The notes below the pieces were generated by a model that searched no databases, was not told the origin of the DNA, and saw only the letters and a program-made list of their open reading frames with translations. Shown in pieces: positions 1 to 9,569 of a DNA stretch of 21,147 nt. Position 1 is the first letter of the stretch. Each line of letters begins with the position of its first letter. The translations under genes were made by a program, and so were the position numbers. The stretch is taken from the NCBI GenBank assembly GCA_964058845.1, contig CAXKVR010000678.1, positions 1-21,147 on the forward strand. The letters run 5' to 3'. Origin of the DNA: Carex sylvatica (taxonomy: Eukaryota > Streptophyta > Magnoliopsida > Poales > Cyperaceae).

Positions 1-268
1 GCTTCAAACACCTTCAATTGGAGTGTTGTATTATGGTTGTAATTGCCATATTATCATGCCAACTGGAGACACTACTAAAGTGCTCCAAATACCTTCAATT
101 GGAGTGTTGTATTAAAGTTATAAATACTTTATTATTTTGTCATCTGGAGACACAACTAGAGTGCTTCAAACACCTTCGATTGAAGTGTTGTATTAGGGTT
201 GTAAATTCCATATTATCTTGCTATATATAGTCACTACTAAAGTGCTCCAAACAAATTCAATTGGAGTG
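1..268. repeat. 81-bp tandem repeat (minisatellite), truncated by the window edge
   Basis: About 3.3 copies of an 81-bp unit follow each other in register. The landmark GCTTCAAAC / GCTCCAAA recurs at 1, 82, 163 and 244, and the block TTCAATTGGAGTG (TTCGATTGAAGTG in the third copy) follows each time. Copies differ by scattered substitutions, so this is an aged array. Each unit carries a small inverted pair, CTCCAA and TTGGAG, about 10 bases apart. The fourth copy decays after about 268. Because 81 is a multiple of three, an open frame can run through the array (about 18-230), but its composition gives no reason to call it a gene. The array probably continues to the left. Confidence 0.85.
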
Positions 269-587
269 GAGCATTTTTGGAGTAGAAAATATTGGTGCAG
301 TGGAACCCTCCTCTTAATTAATATAGTATAAACATTCTCTCTGTGATCATGAAAGCTAACAATCTAGTGTCTTTAATATAACTAAAATTCTTGAAGAACA
401 AATTTCAAAAAAATGTAAAATTATAAGTTGTATTTAGCACCCTTTTCTAGTTACCTACTTCTACCACTGAATGCAATAATAGTTTGTAAAGAATTCTTTT
501 TTTTTGTTTACAAAATTTAACAGCAATATAGTTCATATCATTTTGCAAAGGAGCCTGGTAATTGTACCTCAAACAAAATTTTAGATT
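269..587. other. AT-rich intergenic stretch, nothing recognised
   Basis: This is AT-rich non-coding DNA between the 81-bp array and the foldback structure. I see homopolymer T and A runs but no coding exon, RNA gene or clear regulatory site. Confidence 0.6.
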
Positions 588-1670
588 GCGTTCTCCAAGT
601 AGCTTAACAGAAAAAAAAAAACGTCCAATGTTATCTAACTTTCATTTCCAGCGCTAATATCCAAACATTTAAAGCTCTGCTTATAACATTTTACAATGCT
701 ACTCGTAAGCATTTAAACATCTATCTGCAAGCATCAGAATTTTAATTATGTATAGTTTTAACTCCTAACTACTTTTGTTTTCAAGTCAAAAACGGAAAGA
801 TTCATTTCACCCACTTTTTTTTATTTTTTTTCTCTGATCATTATCATCTATTTTCTTGACAATCCGTGATGAATTTTGCGAATCTAAAAATGTGAACGTT
901 TTTTTTCAAATGAGATCTATGAAGAATAACTTTCGAGTTATATTTGTGTTATAATTTTTTTTACCACTTTAAATCTATGTAACTTTTAGTTTTTTTTTTT
1001 TATTTTGCTTCAAAATAATATAAACCTCTGTTTACAAGTATATAAACTTCATGTACAAGCATATAAACCTCATTAATAACATTTTAAATCTCTAGAATAA
1101 AACATATAAACCTCATGTACAAATAATTTAAACCTCAACAATAACACTTCAAAGCATATAAACCTCAATAAAACACTGCATTTACAAAGCTCATTTATAA
1201 CGCATATAAATCTCATGTGCAAAGCCTTGAAAATTTTAATAGTTGTAGACTGAGATTTAAAAACTTGAAAATTGAAAGTACTCATGAGTTTTACTTTAAA
1301 AAAAAACAAATGACTTTAAAATTACTCAAAAGTATTTTTTTCATGGATCTTATTTGAAATATAAAATCGAATAGAAAACGTTCGTATTTTTAGATTCGTA
1401 AAATTTATCATGGATCGTCGAAAAAATAAATTATAATGATCAGAGAAAAAAATAAAAAAGTGGGTAAAAATAATATTTTATTTTTGACTTGAAGACAAAA
1501 GTAGTTAAGAGTTAAAACTATTTATAAATGCTTTCAGACTGAAGTTTATATGCTTGTGAGTAACATTTTAAAATGTTATAAACATAGCTTTAAATATTTT
1601 GGATATTAATGCTGAAAATGAAAGTTATATAATATTAGAAAAATTTTCTGTTAAACTACTTAGAAGACGC
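588..1670. mobile_element. Foldback-like element with ~350-bp inverted arms
   Basis: Positions 588-937 and 1325-1670 are imperfect reverse complements over almost their full length, by eye about three quarters to four fifths identical. Matching blocks include TCTCTGATCATTAT at 831-844 against its complement at 1433-1446. Another is AACTACTTTTGT followed by TTCAAGTCAAAAA near 767-792, against its complement near 1482-1508. A third is AATCTAAAAATGTGAACGTT near 881-900, against its complement near 1377-1398. The 387-bp spacer is filled with degenerate short repeats. The structure resembles a foldback element or a long-TIR non-autonomous transposon (Mutator-like elements often have long TIRs). 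I could not find a clean target-site duplication, so the outer ends are approximate. There is no coding capacity. Confidence 0.7.
1016..1220. repeat. Degenerate short tandem repeat in the foldback spacer
   Basis: The motif CATATAAACCTCATGTACAA and close variants recur many times: ATATAAACCTCTGTTTACAA, TATATAAACTTCATGTACAA, CATATAAACCTCATTAATAA, CATATAAACCTCAATAAAAC, CATATAAATCTCATGTGCAA. Spacing varies between about 20 and 40 bases. Related pieces such as AAGCATTTAAACATCTATCTGCAAGC also occur in the left arm, so the arms and spacer share a repeat vocabulary. Confidence 0.6.
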
Positions 1671-2412
1671 ACTCGAGTATGATGACTCAGGGTATCAGAA
1701 CATTTCTCTTTACAAAATCTAAATTGATTAAAATTTTGTGATATCTTAAATTCTAGAGATAACTTCTATTCATACTTTGAATTCTCTAGTACCATAATAA
1801 ATTAGCGTAGTATGCAAACAAATACATAATATAATTAAAATAAGCTTTCTTTTGTAATCCTTCGTTAACTTTCTTCTTTACATTAATAATTGTATTATTA
1901 TCTTTTGAGGAAAATAAGGATCAAAGTCCTTAATTGAAAATTATTGATTATTGGATGGTTCGGGTTTTGAACAAAGACCTGTTTTACAAAAACAAATCGA
2001 AAAGATTCGGTCAACTGAGTCCGCTAATTTGTAAAACAAAATGAGAAAATTAGAAGATAAGAATGATAAAAACAGGAAAAGAATAAAATAATCCTCTGAA
2101 TCAACCTTTGCAGATTGGTATTTATTCTTCAAAAGAAAAGAAAAAATATATTCTTATTCTTTTTAGTAGCAAATTTTAAGAGCAATGAAATAGTCCATCC
2201 TGTTTAAAAGTAATGAAACAGTTCATTCACTAGGATTTCTTACTCTCATTTTCGAGGCAGACAATTTAAAAAATAGTAAATAATAAATAAATAAACTTTC
2301 TATTATTCATATTGCATCGCCGTTTGCAAAGTGATCAGCAAATTATAACGTAAACCACCACACCCACACACAAACACACACAAAAGAAATATATATAAAA
2401 AATATGATGCTC
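1671..2412. other. Intergenic / 3' flank of the F-box gene
   Basis: This is AT-rich non-coding DNA between the foldback element and the stop codon of the minus-strand F-box gene. The right end (about 2355-2400) has a CA-rich run followed by an AT dinucleotide run. The part next to 2412 must include the 3' untranslated region, but I see no unambiguous polyadenylation signal on the minus strand. No gene is recognised here. Confidence 0.5.
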
Positions 2413-4346
2413 TCATCGCAATCTGAAAGATCTTCTTCGTTGAGTCTGTATTCTATTGATCATTTGATCATTTACCCAAACCAAGACACCATAAAGCATT
2501 TTTAAGTGACCACTTTCCATGGACGAATAATCCCCAGAGAGATTCAGATTAGAAATTCCGTTTCTCTTAAGAACCTTTATCAGATGCGGTATCCTTTTAT
2601 CAGACTCATGGCATATTACCTCAACTGAGTTCAGATGTCGGCATTGGAAACATAAATCACTAGATCCATTAACCGATTTCACTTCATTCAATTCTCCAGG
2701 ACCCTGCAAATAAAAAAATAAAAACCAATTATAAAAAGAACAACTAGTGTAGAATTCCAGGTTAAACAGTCAAGATGGTACCAGTATAGTTGGCACAGAC
2801 AGCCAAGATGGTACCAGTATGTACAGGTTGTACCAGATTGAGAGTGGGCAAAACACCAATTACTTCCACAAACACTTACAAAAAGATAGCAAGCAGTTGC
2901 TCACGTCTGGTTCCATTGTGTATGACTTGGGAGTATACCAATAAAAAGATACCTGGCTGCAGATCAGAGTAAGCTTTTCAAGCATCGGTGAGTGCCGAAG
3001 AAAGAATGGGACGGCATCAGGGTAACTTGCAACCCAATTATATCCTCCAAGTAATAAGCTCTTTAAATTTGGGACATCTAGCTTAAACTGGTAATTCGAA
3101 AAAGATATATATAGATCAAGTTAGAAATCTCCACATCATATCAGTTGAGTCACTATACAATTACATAACAACCGGAAACTGCCTACAATCCAATATCCTT
3201 ATTATGTTCTCTCTTTCTTTTGTGTGAGTGTGTGTGTGTTGGTTGAACAGTTTTGCGCCCCCCCCCCCCCCCCCCCCACCCACAAAAAAAAAAAATCACA
3301 TATATGCTGCCCCCTTACCCCCGAATCCCAAACTTCATGATCAAATCACCATCTGTTTTTAACAGTTTCTGAAACATAAGGGAGAATGAACAGGTTAATT
3401 TCTGTATACTTTTTGAACAAATTAGATGGGCAAGATTCAAAAGTGCTTAATATATAACTTATAAGCTTAGAATATAATATTAAAAACCTACCATTTCATC
3501 AGAATTCTTGTGGCATGACAATGCTCCACATCCTTGATTAAAATGCAAATGTGTGAGGCTTGGTGCACAAATGTAAAACTTGTGCTCCCTCTTAGTCTGT
3601 ATTCTACAATTTTCCAATATTAAATTTCTCAATGTCGTAGAATATACTCCTGAAAAGGTTACTCCGCAAAAATGCAAATTCAAATTTTCAAGCATTGGGC
3701 ACCCTGAAAGTATCTTCTCCAAAAAAGCCGAATTGACCTCCATTCGTTGTAGGCTCAAAATTTTCAGCCGGCTTAAACTTATAACACTTGGTGTAATTAT
3801 TCTTACATTTGGGTAAGTAAATAAACCCAATTCCTCTAACGACTGACTAACTAAAGCAGATCTCGGCAAAATCACATTTCCGCCAGAATTTTGAAGCCGA
3901 ATTATAATGGAAAGAACCCGAACATCGTTTTTAACTGCGTGACTGATCCATCTTGTACTTTTTGCGAGATTAGTTGGAGAATCACTGAACAAAAAGGTTT
4001 TAAAATTTTGAAAGTCTTGTTTTGGGCGGTGCGTCAGTGCAGCATTGACATATCTGATGAAGTTCTCAAGCCCAAGATTCACAAATTCGTCCATGTAAAA
4101 CGTCAAATTTTGCATTGGGGCCCATACATGCCTCCACCTATGAGACAATATGCTGGTCCGTCCGGCTTGTTTTAGTGGGAGAAAGGAAAGGATATGATGT
4201 AAGAGATGATCTGGTAATTTACTTATCCTGTCAATGGTAGTTGGATTTTTTTTGGGTCTGGTACCAACAGGTCGTTGTTTTAATTTAGGCTGGGTCATGT
4301 GGCCTCTTTTGTCTGTAGATTTCAGTGATTTTTCACGACTAGACAT
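2413..4346 (-). CDS. F-box/LRR protein (putative SCF ubiquitin-ligase substrate receptor)
   Basis: Three coding exons on the minus strand join in frame: 4346-3492, 3087-2953 and 2703-2413 (stop TGA). The product has 426 residues. The borders are ATG|GTAGGT to TTACCAG|TTTAAG and CAG|GTATCT to TTTGCAG|GGTCCT, all in phase 0. An F-box spans about residues 39-79, with the typical core ISKLPDHLLHHILSFLP and the WRHVWA tail. Leucine-rich segments follow, including SGCPMLENLNL. Exon 2 encodes LDVPNLKSLLLGG and FFLRHSPMLEKLTL, the segment that usually precedes the C-terminal FBD region in plant F-box/LRR proteins; exon 3 is only weakly FBD-like. By family knowledge such proteins bind SKP1 through the F-box and recruit targets through the repeats; the target cannot be told. 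The start is the first ATG after the leader acceptor at 4364-4366. An upstream in-frame ATG at 4424 lies in the likely leader intron. The gene is intact and of usual family length. Confidence 0.87.
2771..2820. repeat. 17-bp direct repeat in the second F-box intron
   Basis: CAAGATGGTACCAGTAT occurs at 2771-2787 and at 2804-2820, period 33. It lies in the intron between coding exons 2 and 3 (2704-2952). Confidence 0.75.
3258..3292. repeat. Poly-C run followed by poly-A in F-box intron
   Basis: Twenty consecutive C bases (3258-3277), then ACCCAC, then an A-run lie inside the intron between coding exons 1 and 2 of the F-box gene (3088-3491). A GT dinucleotide run lies just to the left on the plus strand (about 3220-3239). 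On the transcribed strand this reads as a G run. Confidence 0.9.
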
Positions 4347-5300
4347 GGTCAGTGCCTTGGCTTCTGAAAAGAAAACAAACATAAGAACAAGTAATAAGTA
4401 CCAGCATTGAAATATTAAGTACAATACTGGTTTGACCCAGAATAACCATGATTTTACAACTCTACTTTCAAGTTTGACTGGGATTTGAAATAAACAGTTT
4501 AGAAGAGTATATTAATTGGTTGTTATTTGTTAATCAGTATATTATGCAATGAAGCAAAGAAGGTGCAGTGGTAACTCATAGAATCAAAGATTCCATCATT
4601 ACTACATATCCAACAGTAACTCTAAATCTTTCTTCACCTATTACTAGCTATTATTAATCAAACTAAGAAAACTAATCATGTAATTGATATTAACTAACAG
4701 CATCGTGCCTTTTTACAAAGCAAAGAAATTAATGAGAATCAACATTGAAAATGAATAAGAGTATAGGGTAACAGTAGGCCAGCAATCAGTCCCTCAGCTA
4801 GGTATCAGAGCCAAACCAATATCACATGAATTAGAATCAAATTGCTAAAATGTTCAGTTTGACGGATTAAATTAAAAAACGGACCTAAAAATTTGGGAAC
4901 AGCGGTGAAGTCCCAATTAAAATAAAATTAAGAGGCTTAATCCAGGTTTTGCTCAATCCCGACATATAGAAATCTCTCCCATGATACGAGCTCTATAATT
5001 TCAGAAATTTTGACCTAAAATCAAATAACAAAATAATTGTCAGCATTCAAAGACAAAAATCATAAAACCTGGTGGTCTGTGTGTGATAGCGAGACTACGC
5101 GCGAGAGACAGAGAACAAACCTCGATGTGGATTAAAAGGTGAGTCGAGAAAAGCAAAAGATGAAGGGGAAAAATGAGAGGCGACGAGTGTCGTGGAACAG
5201 GAGATGATTACAGCAGATGGTAAAGGTGTGATTTGAAGGGGGTCTGTCAAATGGATCGGATCCTCTGATAGAGCGTGTAAATATATTGATGGAGCGTGTT
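4347..5300 (-). other. Probable 5' leader exon and leader intron of the F-box gene
   Basis: On the minus strand a strong acceptor (GTTTTCTTTTCAG) ends at 4364, 17 bases before the start ATG. A plausible donor, CATCGAG|GTTTGT, lies at 5121/5120. This predicts a leader intron of 4364-5120 and a leader exon from about 5300 to 5121. That stretch contains no ATG on the minus strand, as expected for a leader, and is richer in GC and pyrimidines than its surroundings. The splice pairing is inferred; the transcription start is not visible directly. Confidence 0.5.
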
Positions 5301-5385
5301 TCACTTTATGCAGCAAAATATAACAAAAAAGGAAGTTTAAAAGCGGGTAAATATATTGATAGAGCGTGTTTCACTTTATGCAGCA
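5277..5385 (-). promoter_or_regulatory. Duplicated TATA-bearing core promoter block of the F-box gene
   Basis: A 39-bp block is present twice in direct orientation, at 5277-5315 and 5347-5385, 70 bp apart, with one mismatch (G at 5291, A at 5361). Read on the minus strand each copy ends in ATCAATATATTTAC, which contains a TATA-like TATATTTA. Each sits at a distance compatible with a start of transcription just upstream of the predicted leader exon. The promoter function is inferred from position and motif; the duplication itself is seen directly. Confidence 0.45.
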
Positions 5386-6214
5386 CATAAGTTCCATGCA
5401 GCTTTCTTCGAGTTTTGTTGTATGTGCGCTATATGAAGCAAAAACTACTATGTAAATATCTGTACCCGTAACAAGCTCCACAAAGAATGTAACTCGATTA
5501 AGATTCGAGTTAATAATTATAGTTTATTGATCAGATTCATGGGCTACTTTTCTAAACCGTTATATTTTTCTAAAATAAAATATTAAGTGTATAAATTATA
5601 TTTTGAAAATGACAAGTATATCAATTTGAGAAAATTAATTCATATTCAGTCTTCAGAAAATAAAGTAATTAAAATACCACAATTAATTTGTGCACAGAAA
5701 TGAACAAATAGAATGAGACTAATGTTTATCATTATTTGTTTATGCATTTATGATACTTTTGTCTATTGTTTGAAAATTGAAGTAGTTGCTATATTTAACT
5801 TCTTCTTTTCTTGAAGAAACATGATGTTGCTCTCCCACAGTTTATAATCCATGAAGAAGGAACATATGTTTAAGTAACTTATTTTATGATCCTTCAAAAT
5901 ACATGAAAAATAAATTTTCTTATTACAAAAATGACTTGACTCCCATCGATATTAAGGCACATACTCTGCATGTGCATGGGAGAAAAAAATCTGCCTCATT
6001 TGTAATAATATTGCATTCTTGCTACGTTTCTGGAGTTGCATTATTTAGTGGTATTGTAATTAAATATGCTTTGTATTTAAAAATCTATTTTTACCATACT
6101 TTGTCCTTCCAATCAATCAGTTATACAACATGCTTTGTTAATTAATTGAAATGGGAACGGGTTTAGAAGACCTTGTATTAGTATAGCTTTAGGATTGTAA
6201 ATAAACTCTCTTTT

Positions 6215-6259
6215 AAATACAATTGTTAGATTTCTCTCAAAAAAATACAATTGTTAGAT
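6215..6259. repeat. Short direct repeat, 17 bp, period 28
   Basis: AAATACAATTGTTAGAT occurs at 6215-6231 and again at 6243-6259. This is a small local duplication in intergenic DNA with no evident function. Confidence 0.7.
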
Positions 6260-7093
6260 GGCATTTGCGAATTAACCTTCAAAAAAAATTTGATTGAATG
6301 TTTTTTTGCGGATTCTACACGAGTTTCAGGATAGATAATTGCTTTGTAGCACAAGCTTTTAATTCAACTAGATATATTGCTTTATATATCACAATAGAAC
6401 TAAAAAGTATGTGAAGATCTTAATATATGAAACTAAACTTACTTAAAGAGGGATTTATTACCATAAAATAATTATTGCTTAATTTTTTTCAATAATAAAA
6501 TAAAAGTATTAAAAAATTATTAGTTAATAAGACCATAAATTAATTAAAGAAGATACGGGGAGCTTTCTAGTGAATTAAATTTCACTCAGATCGGTTTTAA
6601 AACGACAAAAATTTATGATTATACTTTTAAAATTAATCGTATTAGGACAAAATTGATTGAACTATACAAAAGAAAAAAGTTTGGCTAAGACCTACTGACA
6701 ATAAACTATCGAATTGCACTGAATCTTGGTATTGGATCAATCTATGTCTCCTTAATTATCAATTTTATATTGATACTTAAAACTTTTCTTAGCATATCAT
6801 GCCAAGAGGGCCTTATCTATATGTGTAATTGATTTATAGAAGGTAATGCAAATGAACATTCATGCCTATGCTAAAGAAATGGATGTGCATTCCTCTGCTA
6901 AAAAGAAAAAAAAAAAAAAATGGAAATAACTTATGGTTATTTGCCATTCAAAAATATCCGGTTATTTTATTATTTATTATCTCATTTGTTGAGGATTTAT
7001 AGGACGATTATTTGTGTTTGAAGGAAAAAAAAAAAAAAAAAAGTCTAGCCGACGGGCATTGTAGCAATAAAATAAACATAATGAAGTCACAAT

Positions 7094-7118
7094 CAAGTGG
7101 CCGTGCGCGCGCCACTTG
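7094..7118. repeat. GC-rich inverted repeat, 8-bp stem
   Basis: CAAGTGGC at 7094-7101 is the exact reverse complement of GCCACTTG at 7111-7118, with a 9-base GC-only-but-one loop (CGTGCGCGC). It stands out in AT-rich surroundings. No linked gene is seen, and there is no basis to call it a terminator or an RNA. Confidence 0.55.
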
Positions 7119-8055
7119 GCAAAATGCCAACATAGCTATCGACGCCGACGCGGACAAATCCATTTTTCTTCAGAAATCGGATAATTCTTTCAAGTGTGAA
7201 TTGGGTCGGGTACAAAACAAATCAAAGATACCATTATACCATAACCCATCGAGTACAATATAGGCAATATTTTAACCTAGCAGTTTATGTTGTGCACTTG
7301 TGCTCATAGAAAACTTATTTTCCCTCCAATCTGACTTCATGTTTTATCGATTGCTGAGTTGTCTTAACATATATACTCGGATTTCATGAGAGCTTTAACG
7401 GGTTTGGTAGGATAATGTGAGTCGGACCCGGTATAATATCTCTAGGTTTTGTTTTCTCATGAAGTCTGATCCACAATTTCCCCCCCTGGCCCTGGCACTG
7501 GGACACCAAGCAAAGGGAAACTATTCTTGATCAAATATGAAAACAGAGTTTTGGACATGGTCTAGCATTTAAGGAGGTGCGTTTTTTTATTTTTTTATTT
7601 CTTATTTCTTGGTAGTGCCTACGGCTACAAGGAGGTGCATTTTTCATTACTACAAATAAATAGTAATGTGTTATCAATGATCATTTCATCTTGTCTAACA
7701 ACTTGTTTAGTGTTTACATGTAAATTCAAAACAAAATAATTCTATACCCTTCAAATAATCATGTATATCCATATCTAAATATAGTTATATATTGAGATTT
7801 GTAATAACTTGTTATTTTTTTTAAAGTAGATTGAATAGTTTTTAAGCTTACGAAATTAAGTACGTATTGTTCTCTTTCTAATGTAAATTTTTGTCTACTA
7901 ATTGTTTTAGTAACAATAAGGTGAGTGGCTGAAATATTTCATAAAAAAATATCAATCCACATCTAATAACCTAAAATAATAAAATTTTGAGAAGAGTTAC
8001 TTAAGGTTGGTTTTTTTTTACTTTGACCTTGTATGTATGGGTGGGTGTGCAATTG

Positions 8056-8070
8056 TGCATGCATGCATGC
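8056..8070. promoter_or_regulatory. RY-type CATGCATG motif cluster
   Basis: The stretch TGCATGCATGCATGC contains overlapping CATGCATG, the RY (Sph) core bound by B3 transcription factors in seed genes. It lies about 1.5 kb upstream of the ADNT1 start, on the far side of a transposon, so a role there is speculative. It may be a simple tetranucleotide repeat. Confidence 0.25.
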
Positions 8071-8661
8071 TTTATTTATTCCAAACTATAAAATTTAGAC
8101 CAAAATAGAATTTTACAATTAGATAATATGCAAATACAAAATGAAAAATTAAACTTAGAAACCTCTTACAATAGTGGTATTTTAATTTGACAAATGTATA
8201 TAATACTAACTTTGTTTTATTGTATGATTAAAACTTTATGGCCTGTTGAATGTTGTGATTCTATTTTGTATAAAATCAATTAATAACAAATAACAAAATT
8301 GAATTACTTCTATAAAAGTACTTAAGGACTTGCAATAATTATAAAATTATTTTTACTACATCCTTATAAAACTCAGAAAATATACCTTTTTCTATTAAGT
8401 ACCTAAGTCAATCATGGAAAAAATACCAACAAAATTCTATCAAGTTTTTTCATACTAACAGATGCAAAAGATGTTTATCTCTTATATTAACTATATTTTC
8501 TTCTTACATAAGAGTCATCTTATCTAAATGATTAAATTTCTATTCAACTAAAAATTCATGTGAATACCTTCTGTGAATACCTTCAGAAACCACTATAATT
8601 CTAACACTATAAAATAAAATTGTTAACCTACTTATACTGATCAAATCATAGTTACTCTGTA

Positions 8662-9100
8662 CAGTGGCGGAGCCACAGTGTTGTCTACTCCTGATTTTTT
8701 TCTTTTCTTTTGACTAGGCTCTTCAATGGGTCTTGCCTATCCCTAGATTTAATTCTGTCTACTTCTGGATACAATTCAAAGTAGTGATTGTCAGTTCAGA
8801 CTTCAGAGATGGTTTATGAGTCGTTTAATCTAATTAGAAAAGAAAGATATTTTTAAATCTTGGTTCAATTCAAAGTAGCGATTCTCCTCCGCTCAATTAA
8901 TACCAATTGTTTTAGTAGTTTTGATATCAATTAGTAATTTATTAAAAATTACAACCGACTCGATAGACAGAGATGCAGTTTGGTAGGTGGGCGGAGGCGA
9001 GAAGAGAATTATAAAGGTGATTTGAATTCAAATCTGTTCAAAAACAATATCCAAATTCAATTTCTATCCACCCTTAATTCAAATTCTAGCTACGCCATTG
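8662..9100. mobile_element. Non-autonomous hAT-type DNA transposon (439 bp)
   Basis: The left end reads CAGTGGCGGAGCCA and the reverse complement of the right end reads CAATGGCGTAGCTA, an 11 of 14 match. This fits the C-A-G-n-GGCGGAGC style of terminal repeats found in plant hAT elements. The flanks are an almost perfect 8-bp target duplication: ACTCTGTA at 8654-8661 and ACTCTCTA at 9101-9108. Eight bases is the usual hAT duplication length. There is no transposase coding inside. A short internal duplication around CAATTCAAAGTAG occurs near 8772 and 8866. The divergence between ends suggests an old insertion. It lies in the ADNT1 promoter region. Confidence 0.8.
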
Positions 9101-9569
9101 ACTCTCTATGTTTATGCATCAAAATTAAAGAATCCAACAAAGCAAGCTGATATCCAGAATTACGTATTAACAGGTAGACCAAGTGTACTCAAAATGTATC
9201 GATTTGGGAGCCGAATCACTGCCTCCTCTCTCTGGCTCTCTGCTGCCCCCACTTATTCTCCTCTCGCTCTCTCTTTTCTATAATAACGGATAGCCGCCAC
9301 TGATACCAAGCTTTTACCCTTCCCCACAGAAATACCAAAACCCCACAACAAAATTTAGCCCAAACCTCAATTTGGAAAACATATAAGAACAGCAGGGGAG
9401 ACAAATACAAGCGATCGCGCAAAGAATCCATCCAATTCATTCCGATCGGATTTCCGTTTGATCCGACCTATCCATCTCTTTTCCCTTCTCCGATCGGTGC
9501 GATCACCGTTCGGTGAGTGCCTTCGGTTTTTCTTGTTCTTCGTCAAGGAGTTAGGGTTTGGGTTTTGGA
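9101..9569 (+). promoter_or_regulatory. ADNT1 core promoter and 5' leader
   Basis: A pyrimidine-rich tract (about 9221-9278, repeated CTCTCT) is followed by TATAATAA near 9279 and then a leader of roughly 250-280 nt. CT-rich patches near the start of transcription are common in plant promoters. No ATG occurs between about 9300 and the coding start at 9570, so the annotated start is the first AUG. Just before it, TTAGGGTTTGGGTTTTGG (9551-9568) resembles the plant telo-box (AGGGTTT), often found in 5' regions of genes for basic metabolism and translation. The exact transcription start is not determined. Confidence 0.5.

Larger units (their letters stand above)
5386..8661. other. Long gene-free AT-rich intergenic region
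   Basis: No exon, RNA gene or intact transposon could be supported over about 3.3 kb between the divergent F-box and ADNT1 genes. Open frames here are short and have no family-like composition. Local details: a 17-bp direct repeat (6215-6231 and 6243-6259), A-runs at about 6905-6920 and 7024-7043, a GC-rich hairpin (7094-7118) in a mildly GC-enriched patch of about 7050-7220, a repeated AAGGAGGTGC near 7570 and 7629, and alternating GCATGC at 8056-8070. The region probably contains old transposon remnants that I cannot delimit. Confidence 0.5.

Noticed and set aside
18..230. 70-residue open frame through the tandem repeat
   Set aside because: It arises from an 81-bp repeat period divisible by three, with no family features, splice context or start support.
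3323..3372. Possible extra F-box exon with acceptor TTATGTTTCAG and donor GTAAGG
   Set aside because: Using it adds 50 nt, shifts the frame, and gives a stop codon within the first few codons of the next clear coding exon. Direct joining of 3492 to 3087 is in phase.
4361..4376. Near-identical sequence at the F-box leader acceptor and at the CIP1-like acceptor (19411-19426)
   Set aside because: Both are ordinary polypyrimidine plus CAG acceptor signals; the similarity is explained by splicing function and does not indicate a shared repeat.
4347..4424. Start of the F-box protein at the upstream in-frame ATG (4424), giving a hydrophobic, signal-peptide-like N-terminus
   Set aside because: A strong splice acceptor at 4364-4366 lies between it and the F-box, and the hydrophobic residues are translation of a T-rich polypyrimidine tract in an intron.
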